This document shows, piece after piece, positions 33,302 through 41,109 of a stretch of DNA of 41,109 bases. Every line of letters starts with the position of its first letter. Position 1 is the first letter of the stretch. The notes beneath the pieces are model-generated. The model ran no database searches and had not been told where the DNA came from. It saw only the letters and a list, made by a program, of their open reading frames with translations. The position numbers and the translations under genes are program-made. Origin of the DNA: Promethearchaeota archaeon. GTDB taxonomy: Archaea > Asgardarchaeota > Lokiarchaeia > Sigyniarchaeales > SOKP01. The stretch covers positions 1 to 41,109 of the forward strand of contig JAHPYZ010000042.1 in the NCBI GenBank assembly GCA_019058425.1. The letters run 5' to 3'.

Positions 33302-33844
33302 ATGTCGAAATCAGATTTAAATGAAAAATTAACTACTGAATTAAAGGATGAGCATTTTCTTTATTTCGCGAATAATTCTTATCTTGGAATTTTAATAATT
33401 CAGAAAGGATATATCAAATATGTAAATAAGAAATCTATAGATATATTAGGATATACTCTAGAGGATATTACAAAATGGAAAAAACGGGAATTTTTTAAAA
33501 TCATACATCCAGAAGATCTTGGTAGACTAATGCAAAACCTCACTATCGAAGATAAAGATGCGGTCTCTTTTCAATTTAGAGCATTGACAAAAAAGGGAAA
33601 GATAATCACTGTGAATACATATCTGAATATTATAAAGCACAATAATGAAAGAGCTTATTTAGTAAGTTATATTCCCATTGGCAAATCAAAAAAAAAAGAT
33701 GATTTATTTAATTCAATTATAACGAGAAGGAAAATTGAAAAAAAGATACTTACAGATTATCATCCGAAGATTATTAAACTTCTAAAGGATAATAGTGTGG
33801 AATTTGAAATCGTTAACCAACATATATATAGAGAAGAAGATTAG
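33302..33844 (+). CDS. PAS-domain protein
   Basis: The 180 residues contain one PAS fold (about 18-130): ANNSYLGILIIQKGYIKYVNKKSIDILGYTLEDI, then FKIIHPEDLGRLMQ, then a KKGKIITVNTYLNIIKHNNERAYLVSYIPIG strand pair, all classical PAS/PAC features. The lysine-rich C-terminus has a short helical region with HPKIIKLLKDNS. There is no kinase, GGDEF or DNA-binding domain, so it is a lone sensor, perhaps working through protein contacts. AAAGGAAAG precedes the ATG. Confidence 0.8.
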   Translation: MSKSDLNEKLTTELKDEHFLYFANNSYLGILIIQKGYIKYVNKKSIDILGYTLEDITKWKKREFFKIIHPEDLGRLMQNLTIEDKDAVSFQFRALTKKGKIITVNTYLNIIKHNNERAYLVSYIPIGKSKKKDDLFNSIITRRKIEKKILTDYHPKIIKLLKDNSVEFEIVNQHIYREED

Positions 33845-33866
33845 CCATATCTCTTCATTAATAGGT

Positions 33867-34016
33867 CTAAATTTCTTCGAAATGAATATTATAAAATTTT
33901 TCAGGATCGAGGACTTTATGCTTTATTAAAGCTCGTGGAATATATACAATTGTATCTGGTCCCATTTTTGACAATTTTACATTCTCCAATGTAAAAACTT
34001 TCCTCTTTTTATTCAT
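33867..34016 (-). CDS. Small AbrB-like protein (copy A)
   Basis: A 49-residue frame, ATG at 34016 to TAG at 33867, predicts a basic N-terminus, then VKLSKMGPDTIVYIPRALIKHKVLD followed by FYNIHFEEI. The order strand, I-P-R turn, short helix and strand fits one SpoVT-AbrB swapped-hairpin module, which dimerises to bind DNA. Coding is supported by a paralogue 1.7 kb away (copy B) sharing 36 of 49 residues over an ungapped alignment. Confidence 0.72.
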   Translation of the reverse strand: MNKKRKVFTLENVKLSKMGPDTIVYIPRALIKHKVLDPEKFYNIHFEEI

Positions 34017-34281
34017 TTAGAATCTTTTTATAAATATTATTCAAATATTTAGTGATATGTTTTATTTAACTTTAAATATTTGGAATAGTAGACATCTTGA
34101 TTTTTGAAGAATTATAAAATTACATGATGAATCTGAACTCAAATCTTAACTCATGGTGGAGTACTGATATATTTTTGTATATTTAATTTGTAATCTATCA
34201 ATGAAATCATATCCAATTAATCTAAAAATAATAATCAATTAAAATAAAAAAAAAATTCTATTAGAATTGATAAAACAGGAA

Positions 34282-35106
34282 CTATTTCTTTGTTTGAGAT
34301 TCAATTAATGTGAATTGGGTCAATTGACTTTTCAATTCTTCAGCTAAAGAACCTAATTTGTTTGCGGTAGTTGAGATCTCCTCCATAGATACAGATTGTT
34401 CTTCATTAGATGAACTTATTCCCTCAATAGATGAAGCTGCTTTGTATATTTTATCAATTATAACTTGAATTTTTGAATTTGTATTACTCACCGCATTTTT
34501 TGACTCTTCTGCTAATTTACGTACTTCATCCGCGACAACAGCAAATCCTCTTCCATGTTCACCAGCTCTTCCTGCTTCAATACTAGCATTTAATGCTAAT
34601 AAATTAGTTTGCTCTGAAATATTGGTTATTAGATCCATAATAGTTTGAATTTCATTTGATGATCTGACTATATCTTGAGATGCTGAGGCAATTTCTTGAG
34701 TTGTTGAAGATATTTCTTCTTGAGCTGAATTTACTTCAGCCACACTCGCGGCCATCTCCGTAGCAATATTTGCAACTGCTATTGATGTTTGAGAAGTTGA
34801 ATCAAGCATATTTTTAATTGTACTCTCTTGACGCTGTATTACTTTTATAACGTATCGGTAAACAATAATAAGATATGTTAAAGCAGGAGGTAGAATACAT
34901 AATATTAAAATTAACTCACTATTTAAATAACCTATTACAACTATCAATAGAACTAATACGGAAGCTATAGAAACCGTCATATTAATGGTAATTTTAAATG
35001 CGAGCGATTTTTTAGCCAGTTTATATCTAAATTTAAAGGTTATAAAGATACTAGCCAAAATAACAACGACTAATAAAATCTCAAATTCAGATGAAAGTGA
35101 CAGCAC
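34282..35106 (-). CDS. Methyl-accepting chemotaxis-like signalling protein
   Basis: The 274-residue protein has three membrane helices (about 8-24, 41-60, 64-84) and then a coiled-coil MCP signalling domain. The hairpin tip, from about E165 to A199, contains [35 protein letters not shown], the strongly conserved CheA/CheW-binding region. There is no extracellular sensor domain and no HAMP domain, and the signalling domain is shorter than usual. No che genes lie nearby. The start is GTG 35106. Confidence 0.85.
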   Translation of the reverse strand: MLSLSSEFEILLVVVILASIFITFKFRYKLAKKSLAFKITINMTVSIASVLVLLIVVIGYLNSELILILCILPPALTYLIIVYRYVIKVIQRQESTIKNMLDSTSQTSIAVANIATEMAASVAEVNSAQEEISSTTQEIASASQDIVRSSNEIQTIMDLITNISEQTNLLALNASIEAGRAGEHGRGFAVVADEVRKLAEESKNAVSNTNSKIQVIIDKIYKAASSIEGISSSNEEQSVSMEEISTTANKLGSLAEELKSQLTQFTLIESQTKK

Positions 35107-35571
35107 GCTTATCCCTTAAAAGTAGTGTTTCTTACATTCTTGGTTTTATAAATAGTATTAGAATTCATATATAAATTTATGCAAAAATAAGAAATTTTTT
35201 CATTGCGGTATACTCTTTCTATTACATAGATATTAATCCAAATAAATAAATTTCCCATATTCAATGCTAGATTAAGCATTTCAGTCCTTAATATTATAAA
35301 AAACTTCCTAGATTATTAAAGACTTTTATAATTATTGATATCATAAAAAATCATTTAAATTTCTTAATTCTCTTTGAGAAAATTGGAGAGAAATAAATAT
35401 TGACGATATTAGTTATAGAAAAATCTATAGAGAATTCTATAATAAGATCCTCAGTTAAAAGAATTTTAAATAAAATTATCAATTTCTAAAAATTGTAAAA
35501 ATTTGTTTAATAGCAATATTTCAACTATTTTATAGAGTTATATTAAAAGCTATGCTAAATGACATAAGTTC
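35107..35571. other. AT-rich intergenic region, no gene seen
   Basis: This stretch upstream of the MCP-like gene is very AT-rich in both strands with stops in all frames. It contains short inverted A/T-rich sequences such as CTATAGAGAATTCTATA near 35430 but no recognisable gene or RNA. Confidence 0.4.
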
Positions 35572-35727
35572 TTATTCCTTAATTTCTTCAAAATGGATAT
35601 TATATCTTTTTTTAAAATCAAGAACTTTATGCTTTATTAAAATCCGAGGAATATAGACGATGGTATCAGATCCCATAGAAGCCAGTTTTACATGTTCTAA
35701 TGTGAAAATATTCTTCTGTTTCTTCAT
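35572..35727 (-). CDS. Small AbrB-like protein (copy B)
   Basis: A 51-residue frame, ATG at 35727 to TAA at 35572, with VKLASMGSDTIVYIPRILIKHKVLD and YNIHFEEI. It shares 36 of 49 aligned residues with copy A. DNA differences fall largely at third codon positions (for example the codons for I-V-Y-I-P-R), which argues that both copies are maintained as proteins. Same strand as copy A, on the other side of the MCP-like gene. Confidence 0.72.
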   Translation of the reverse strand: MKKQKNIFTLEHVKLASMGSDTIVYIPRILIKHKVLDFKKRYNIHFEEIKE

Positions 35728-35936
35728 TCATAATCATACGTACTAATTATTCCATATATTTTGTTGTATATTTTAATGATATTTAAAGATTCTTTCTTAA
35801 AGATAACCCTATAGAAGACTCTATAGAGAAAATAACCTTTTTTATTATTCATGCTAATCTACTCATTACTTATAGATACAATCCATAATTGGAATTTATT
35901 ACTTACTAATTGAGGGGATTTCCATATCTTAAAAAT

Positions 35937-36038
35937 TCACCACGTTGCCCAAATTATAACAAATTGATTACAGAGATAAAGGGTTTGAATGTGGGATATG
36001 TTAAATTTAAGTGTCCTTATTGAGGGTATCAAAAATTA
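35937..36038 (+). pseudogene. Decayed zinc-ribbon fragment of the 32261-32986 gene
   Basis: About 100 bp here match 32882-32982, the C-terminal zinc-ribbon coding region, including the block AAAGGGTTTGAATGTGGGAT. The last cysteine codon TGT has become TGA and the ends are eroded. No trace of the N-terminal part was found upstream, so only the ribbon is left. Confidence 0.82.
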
Positions 36039-36142
36039 TAATACAATGGCTTTTTTTGGAAAAACCTTTATAATGATTTTTATTAAATAATCTGATATAT
36101 ATCTTATTAATAAAACTAATATTAATAGAAAATAATTCAATT

Positions 36143-37666
36143 ATGTTTGTTGCTACTTTAGATTTAGGAACAACAGGATGTAGAACTTATATTTTTGATT
36201 TAGCTGGTACTATAATCGCTAGTGATTATCAAGAATGGGAAAGCTATTATCCTTCTCCATCATTTGTCGAGCAAGATGCTAACATATGGTGGGAGTCCAT
36301 CAAAAAGACAACCGAACAAGCTATTAAAAAGAGTGGTATTGACAAAACGGATATTGTTAGTCTTTCTGTTACTAATCAGCGTGAAACTATTGTCCCTGTT
36401 GACAAAGAAGGTCAACCTCTTCATAATGCTTTAGTCTGGCAAGATAGAAGAACAATAGAACAAGTTGAGTATATAAAATCAAAAATTGGTATAGACAAAA
36501 TTTATGAAACTACAGGATTAACTATTGATCCTTATTTTTCTGCAACAAAAATTCTATGGTTTAAAGATAAAAAACCAGAGATATATCAAAAAGCTCATAA
36601 ATTTTTACTCGTTTCAGATTTTATTATTCATAAATTGACTGGTAGTTTCACTACAGACTTTTCAAATGCTTCTCGTACGATGTTATTTGATATTAATAAA
36701 ATGGCGTATTCCGAAGAAATTGCATCAGAATTAGACATAGACTTAGATAAAATGCCAGAAACTTTGGAAAGTGGAGTAGATATTGGAGAAATTGTAAATG
36801 AGGAAATTTCATTCGATAAAAAAACATTAGTTGTAACTGGTGCTGGAGATCAACAATCTGCAGCTTTAGGAGTAGGCGTTGTGGCTCCTGGAGAAATTAA
36901 ATGCACTACTGGAACAGGTAGTTTTATCTTAGCCTTTTTATCTCAACCTAAACTCGACCCTGAAAAAAGAGTTTTATGTAGTTGCCATGCAGTTCCAGGT
37001 ACCTGGGTTCAAGAAGCAAGCATTTTTACAACTGGGGCGGTATTGAGATGGTTTAGAGATCAAATTGGACATGCTGAATGCGCTGCAGCTCAAGAAGGTC
37101 AAGATCCTTATGATATAATAACTGTAGAAGCAGAGAAATCTCCAATTGGAGCAAATGGATTACTTCTTATCCCTCATTTTGTTGGTTCTGGGGCACCACA
37201 TTGGAATCCATTAGCGAAAGGAATAATTTTTGGATTAGCTCTGGGTCATGAACGTAAGGATCTTTATAGGGCAGTGCTTGAGGGTGTAGCATTCGAAATA
37301 CGAAAAAATATAGAAGTTTTTAAAGAATTAGGAATTGAACCAAATGAATTAATGTTAACTGGGGGTGGTTCTCGTTCTGATTTCTGGAATCAGATTTGTG
37401 CTGATGTATTAGGAATTACATGTGTTAGGAACATAATTGAAGAATCAACATCATTAGGTGCCGCAATACTAGCAGCTTCAGGAGCAGGAATCTTTCCAGA
37501 TATTGCAAAAGCAGCTGAGAATTTGTGCAAAGTTGATAAAAAATGGCTTCCGAATGATGATCGACATGCATTCTATCAAAAGCTCTATAACTTTTCATAT
37601 GAACTGTATGGATATATTAGCAGTAAAAATATATATCAAAAATTCAATGATATAATTTCCAAATAA
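36143..37666 (+). CDS. glpK: Glycerol kinase
   Basis: A FGGY-family kinase of 507 residues that makes glycerol 3-phosphate from glycerol and ATP. Evidence: N-terminal ATLDLGTTGCRTYIFD (ATP loop), NQRET and ALVWQDRRT (glycerol contacts Arg, Glu, Trp), TGAGDQQSAALG (catalytic Asp), GTGSFIL and the C-terminal LTGGGSRSDFWNQICADVLG. Length fits GlpK. In archaea with ether lipids it feeds glycerol into the phosphate pool. It is monocistronic; a GATATATATC sequence about 40-50 bp upstream may be its TATA box. Confidence 0.93.
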   Translation: MFVATLDLGTTGCRTYIFDLAGTIIASDYQEWESYYPSPSFVEQDANIWWESIKKTTEQAIKKSGIDKTDIVSLSVTNQRETIVPVDKEGQPLHNALVWQDRRTIEQVEYIKSKIGIDKIYETTGLTIDPYFSATKILWFKDKKPEIYQKAHKFLLVSDFIIHKLTGSFTTDFSNASRTMLFDINKMAYSEEIASELDIDLDKMPETLESGVDIGEIVNEEISFDKKTLVVTGAGDQQSAALGVGVVAPGEIKCTTGTGSFILAFLSQPKLDPEKRVLCSCHAVPGTWVQEASIFTTGAVLRWFRDQIGHAECAAAQEGQDPYDIITVEAEKSPIGANGLLLIPHFVGSGAPHWNPLAKGIIFGLALGHERKDLYRAVLEGVAFEIRKNIEVFKELGIEPNELMLTGGGSRSDFWNQICADVLGITCVRNIIEESTSLGAAILAASGAGIFPDIAKAAENLCKVDKKWLPNDDRHAFYQKLYNFSYELYGYISSKNIYQKFNDIISK

Positions 37667-37825
37667 TAATTTTAAATGAGTACAAGACTTAACTCATAAT
37701 AATCAATTTTATATAGTTTAAATGTTATGTTTTCTATAATCATAACTTCTTAGTATTATATTGAGCATAAGTACTTTTATAATATAGAAAGATTAATTAA
37801 AGAAATTGTAAAAAGAGTGAAAAAA

Positions 37826-38434
37826 ATGGAATATAATTCTTCATCTGTAGAAAAAGAATATACAAAGAATCAAAGAATAGTATCTCTTATATTTTATATA
37901 TTAATAGTTAGTGCTAGTTTAGTTACTATTGGAGGAGTCGTATGGACATTTGCGGATATCTTTATTGGAACAACGGGAAAATGGGAGTTATTCTTAGATC
38001 TTAATTTAGGATATCAGATCACTATTATTGGAGGACTTTTAGCAGGTTTATTTTTCCTTTTGATTTTCTTTTTTGGATTATTTAAAAAGACTTCAAAATC
38101 ATTAATACATTTTATTTATAGAAAGAGGGAACTTGAGCAAAAATATAAAGATCGTATTGATGTAAAAATTGCTGCTGGTGGATTGATAATCAGTTTACTA
38201 GCTATTATTATTGGTGCAATTTTTGCAATAATATTAGATATAATTAATGTGTCTGCTGGAGGGTCCTCTTCACTGCTAGCTTTGTTAGGCAGTACAGGAC
38301 CTTGGGTATTATTTATTGGAGTCGCGCTCTTTTCGATTGTTGGTGTCTCTCTGTTCATGATCTATTTCTGGAAAAACGGATTCTATTTGATTTTGCGTTT
38401 GATCGGAGCTATAGAGAAAGAACAGAAGAAATAA
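37826..38434 (+). CDS. Hypothetical four-helix membrane protein
   Basis: I do not recognise this protein of about 200 residues. It has four hydrophobic segments (about 23-45, 65-90, 118-142, 160-185), a basic loop after the second (KKTSKSLIHFIYRKRELEQKYKDR) and a lysine-rich C-terminus. ATG 37826 is preferred over GTG 37817. It lies between glpK and the HerA gene with 120-150 bp on either side and no sign of an operon. Confidence 0.65.
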   Translation: MEYNSSSVEKEYTKNQRIVSLIFYILIVSASLVTIGGVVWTFADIFIGTTGKWELFLDLNLGYQITIIGGLLAGLFFLLIFFFGLFKKTSKSLIHFIYRKRELEQKYKDRIDVKIAAGGLIISLLAIIIGAIFAIILDIINVSAGGSSSLLALLGSTGPWVLFIGVALFSIVGVSLFMIYFWKNGFYLILRLIGAIEKEQKK

Positions 38435-38555
38435 AAATCTTGAATCCATTGATTAAATCAGAAATTTAATACTCTTATATTTTTTTTATTTAAATATATT
38501 CTCTAATAAATTCAAACCATTATTTCAATCTATTTTATACCATCTTTTTGATAAT

Positions 38556-40082
38556 ATGTCAATAAAAGTTGGAACTGTATTTAACTACTTACAATTACCC
38601 AATGTATCTAAATTCCCGTTTGTGATAAATAAAAGACAAGATGGGATTTTTATCCAAAAAGGATTATTTGTTTATACTAAATCTAATGAAGGTTTTTTAA
38701 TTGGTGTTATTGAAGAAATTGCCTTATTAAATGAATACTTTACCGATGCATTAACAATTAAAGCCTATAATAATAATGATAATCCTAACATCATCAAAGG
38801 TCTTTTTCCAAGCAAAGATTTTGAGTTTGCGATAGCGATTGTAAATTGTTTGGGATTGGTACAGTTTAAAGATGAAAACTTAAAAGAAATCGATAGAGTT
38901 CAACGGATGACATATCCTGCTAGTCCTGGAGAAGGAGTTTATATTGTGGAAGAAGAAATTCTGCATAAATTTCTTGGATTTGATAATAAATATGGGTTAA
39001 ATTTAGGTTATGTAAAAGTAACTGATTCTAATGCAAAAATTAACATGAATAGATTATTAAACAAACATTTTGCTATACTCTCAATTTCAGGAGGAGGAAA
39101 AAGTTATCTCACCTCTATACTAATTGAAGAACTATTATCTAGGGGAGAAGACTCTGGAACACCAGCGATCATATTATTTGATGTCCATGGTGAATATGTC
39201 TATTTAAAAGATATTCCTGAATTAAAAGATAAAATAAAGATCCAAGATATTTCCTACTTTCAAATTGGAATACCTAACTTATCACCTTATGTCTTTAAGA
39301 AATATCAGGAACAAATTTCACATGTTCAAGTAAGAGAACTCTCAAAATATATAAAAAAATTGAATAAAGATAAACAAAAAAAGAATAAATATACAATTCA
39401 GGACATCATTGAATATATCGAACAAGAATCTGATGGAAATCGAAGTACGAAACAAGCATTATTAGGTTGGCTATCAGAATTAGAACGATTAAATCTATTT
39501 GGTCCTCAAGAAAATCCAATATTAAATAAAGTAATAGAAAACCAGCAAATAACCATATTTAATTTTCAGAAAGAAATTAGTATCAGGAAAAAACAAATTA
39601 TTGTCGATTATATTTGTAATAGGCTTTTTAATCTCCGAAGAATGAATAATATTCCTCCATTCCTGTTAATAATAGAAGAAGCGCATCAATTTTGTCCAGA
39701 AGCTGCCCATGCAAAGGCTATTTCAAAACCCATTATTGAGATGATTGCTAGAGAGGGAAGAAAATTCATGGCGTGCTTATGCTTGATTAGTCAGAGACCA
39801 AAAAAATTAAGTACTACCGCATTATCACAATGTAATTCTAAATTAGTATTAAGTCTAAAAAATCCATATGATCTAAAGCATCTGATGGACAGTTCCGAAG
39901 CAATTACAAAAGAATACGCAAGTATGATTTCAAGTTTAGGGGTGGGAGAAATGATTGTAATGGGAAATGCTGTAAATTATCCCGTATTTATCGATGTTAG
40001 GAAGAGAAAATTTAAGGCTAAAAATGAGGAGACAACTTTAGCTCAATTTTGTCTTAATTGGCAAAAAAAAGAAATAAAATAG
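38556..40082 (+). CDS. herA: HerA-type DNA-translocating ATPase
   Basis: The 508-residue protein has an N-terminal beta-barrel (HAS) domain (about 1-120), then an ATPase core with Walker A GGGKS (179-183, a variant of G-S-G-K-S), Walker B LLIIEEAHQFCPEA (about 368-381) and the downstream SQRPKKLSTTALSQCNSKL motif with the arginine finger region. HerA is the hexameric pump that works with the NurA nuclease and Mre11-Rad50 in DNA end resection. NurA, Mre11 and Rad50 are not in this window, so this gene is separated from its usual partners. Confidence 0.88.
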   Translation: MSIKVGTVFNYLQLPNVSKFPFVINKRQDGIFIQKGLFVYTKSNEGFLIGVIEEIALLNEYFTDALTIKAYNNNDNPNIIKGLFPSKDFEFAIAIVNCLGLVQFKDENLKEIDRVQRMTYPASPGEGVYIVEEEILHKFLGFDNKYGLNLGYVKVTDSNAKINMNRLLNKHFAILSISGGGKSYLTSILIEELLSRGEDSGTPAIILFDVHGEYVYLKDIPELKDKIKIQDISYFQIGIPNLSPYVFKKYQEQISHVQVRELSKYIKKLNKDKQKKNKYTIQDIIEYIEQESDGNRSTKQALLGWLSELERLNLFGPQENPILNKVIENQQITIFNFQKEISIRKKQIIVDYICNRLFNLRRMNNIPPFLLIIEEAHQFCPEAAHAKAISKPIIEMIAREGRKFMACLCLISQRPKKLSTTALSQCNSKLVLSLKNPYDLKHLMDSSEAITKEYASMISSLGVGEMIVMGNAVNYPVFIDVRKRKFKAKNEETTLAQFCLNWQKKEIK

Positions 40083-40107
40083 ACTAGAACACCTTGAATT
40101 GTTTGAT

Positions 40108-40344
40108 TCAAAGATTATTAATTATTTCCTCTCTGATAGCATTTCCTCTTTTATTTAAAACTATCATTTTCTTGTTCTTTGAGACACGAAATACATGTAT
40201 TATTGACATACTCTCTAATTTCAAGAAGAGTTCCTCTAATATCAATGAATTTATAAAAGGAAATTCCTTTTTTAATAGTTCTTCAAGTCTTTTATCTAAT
40301 ATTTCTCCCTTATTTTTAATTAAAATATCGATAATTGAATTCAT
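40108..40344 (-). CDS. Small winged-helix-like protein
   Basis: A 78-residue protein on the minus strand. Its C-terminal half, LKLESMSIIHVFRVSKNKKMIVLNKRGNAIREEI, has the strand-turn-strand wing and N-x-x-G-x-x-I pattern of a small winged-helix domain, preceded by helices with FINSLILEELF. No specific family is recognised. It lies between herA (convergent, 25 bp) and the Cdc48-type gene (same strand). A plus-strand frame over the same bases lacks any such pattern. Confidence 0.55.
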   Translation of the reverse strand: MNSIIDILIKNKGEILDKRLEELLKKEFPFINSLILEELFLKLESMSIIHVFRVSKNKKMIVLNKRGNAIREEIINNL

Positions 40345-40457
40345 TACTGGTTTTTGATTCCAACGATGAGCTTCTATAATATTTCACCTGTTTTAAAATA
40401 AAGAAATAGAGATCTATATATTAAGAAATACTTATTTTCTAATTAATTTTATGAGTT

Positions 40458-41109
40458 TCAAACAAATAATCGATCCTCTTTGGATTCTTCAATCCTCCTA
40501 CTTTTTAATTTTTCACCGAATTTTTCGTACCATGTTAATGTTTCTGTAGTCAATGTTGGATTTACAAATTTTCTTGCTTCCTTAAAATGTTCTAATGACA
40601 CCTTTCTCGCTCTAATATTTTCTCTTAGGGCAAGCATAGCTGCTTCGCGACACCATGTTTCAATATCTGCTCCAGAAAAACCAGCAATTAAACTATTCAA
40701 TTCCTCTAGTTTTATATTGCTAGTTAAAGGCATTTCTTTCGTAAATATTGTCAAAATTTCAAGTCTTCCTTTTTCTTCAGGAGCGGGAACAAGGAGTATT
40801 CTATCTATCCTTCCAGGGCGAATTAATGCGGGATCTAGGATATCAGGACGATTTGTGGCTGCAATTACTACAATATCTTTCATCACCTCTAAACCATCTA
40901 ACTCGGTTAAAAATTGAGATAAAACTTTCTCTGTAACTCCAGAATCTGACGTATGTCTGCCTCGACTTGGTGCAATTGAATCAAACTCGTCAAAAAAGAT
41001 AATACATGGAGATGCCATTTTTGCTTTACGAAACACTTCTCTTATTGCCTTCTCAGATTCTCCAACCCATTTTGATAAGAGTTCGGGTCCCTTTATTGAT
41101 ATGAAATTT
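40458..41109 (-). CDS. Cdc48/p97-type AAA ATPase, C-terminal part
   Basis: Reading from the window edge the frame begins FISIKGPELLSKWVGESEKAIREVF and continues with Walker B IIFFDEFDSIAPSRG, sensor 1 VIAATNRPD and the arginine-finger block LIRPGRIDRILLVPAPEEKGR, then the small helical domain with FSGADIETWCREAAMLALREN. This is the second AAA domain of a Cdc48/VAT-like unfoldase; the N-terminal domain, first AAA domain and Walker A lie beyond 41109. The C-terminal tail ESKEDRLFV lacks a hydrophobic-Tyr-X motif. Cdc48 works with the proteasome whose alpha subunit is at 5935. Confidence 0.92.
   Translation of the reverse strand, partial: NFISIKGPELLSKWVGESEKAIREVFRKAKMASPCIIFFDEFDSIAPSRGRHTSDSGVTEKVLSQFLTELDGLEVMKDIVVIAATNRPDILDPALIRPGRIDRILLVPAPEEKGRLEILTIFTKEMPLTSNIKLEELNSLIAGFSGADIETWCREAAMLALRENIRARKVSLEHFKEARKFVNPTLTTETLTWYEKFGEKLKSRRIEESKEDRLFV

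Noticed and set aside
36001..36038. An intact second zinc-ribbon gene ending near 36038
   Set aside because: The final Cys codon is TGA and no upstream coding frame equivalent to the intact gene exists.
40094..40357. Plus-strand 87-codon frame rich in Phe, Ile and Ser
   Set aside because: It is antisense to the winged-helix-like gene, which has a more natural amino acid composition and pattern.
1..41109. CRISPR array, rRNA genes, insertion sequences or prophage
   Set aside because: No regularly spaced repeats, rRNA motifs, transposase or phage structural genes were seen in the window.

Overview
This AT-rich window comes from an archaeon, most likely an Asgard archaeon (Lokiarchaeia-like). 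The information-processing genes are plainly archaeal: 20S proteasome alpha, SBDS, exosome Rrp4/Rrp41/Rrp42, eL43, Pcc1, Cgi121, prefoldin beta, HerA and Cdc48. tRNA genes carry introns bounded by bulge-helix-bulge motifs. A short profilin-like protein, a multicopy small AbrB-like family and low coding density point to Asgard rather than Euryarchaeota or TACK. The Asgard assignment is an inference; the archaeal assignment is firm.

Layout. 1-196: two tRNA genes on the minus strand (a partial Lys, and Ser-TGA with a 19-nt anticodon-loop intron). 373-2956: a JAMM/MPN-like gene, an acyltransferase-3 membrane protein and a DUF3795 cysteine-rich protein, with degenerate copies of the JAMM gene tail behind the second and third genes. 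3023-3250: tRNA-Ser(GCT) and tRNA-Val(TAC), each apparently with a 30-nt intron in the T loop. 3264-5660: a DUF2110 protein, an EamA transporter and a profilin-like protein. 5935-10040: the proteasome/SBDS/exosome operon. 10148-13829: an inverted pair (PEP-utilising synthase-like enzyme plus CrtC/AttH-like protein) separates the exosome genes from the rest of the classical archaeal superoperon. That superoperon resumes at 14045 with eL43, Pcc1, prefoldin beta and a DHH phosphoesterase, then an ECF transporter module and Cgi121. 19288-20486 holds a Tan1-like THUMP protein and Sua5/YrdC on the other strand. 20544-23676 is a complete porGDAB pyruvate:ferredoxin oxidoreductase operon. 23909-27399 has ZPR1, a phosphofructokinase with pyrophosphate-type residues, a small unknown protein and a secreted C45-like Ntn hydrolase.

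From 27482 on, the window is more accessory: an HNH endonuclease, tandem MFS paralogues sharing an upstream element, an unrecognised protein with a nucleotidyltransferase-like motif, a zinc-ribbon protein, a candidate structured RNA, a PAS protein, an MCP-like receptor, two paralogous ~50-residue AbrB-like genes and a decayed zinc-ribbon fragment. The last part holds glycerol kinase, an unknown membrane protein, HerA, a small winged-helix-like protein and the C-terminal part of a Cdc48-type AAA ATPase cut by the window edge.

How it fits together. The core is RNA and protein quality control (exosome, proteasome, SBDS) together with translation and tRNA modification. Pcc1, Cgi121 and Sua5 belong to t6A synthesis, and Tan1 to tRNA acetylation. 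Central carbon metabolism is represented by Por, PFK and GlpK. The most unusual signals are the paired T-loop tRNA introns, the duplicated tiny AbrB-like genes, the repeated gene tails and the split superoperon.
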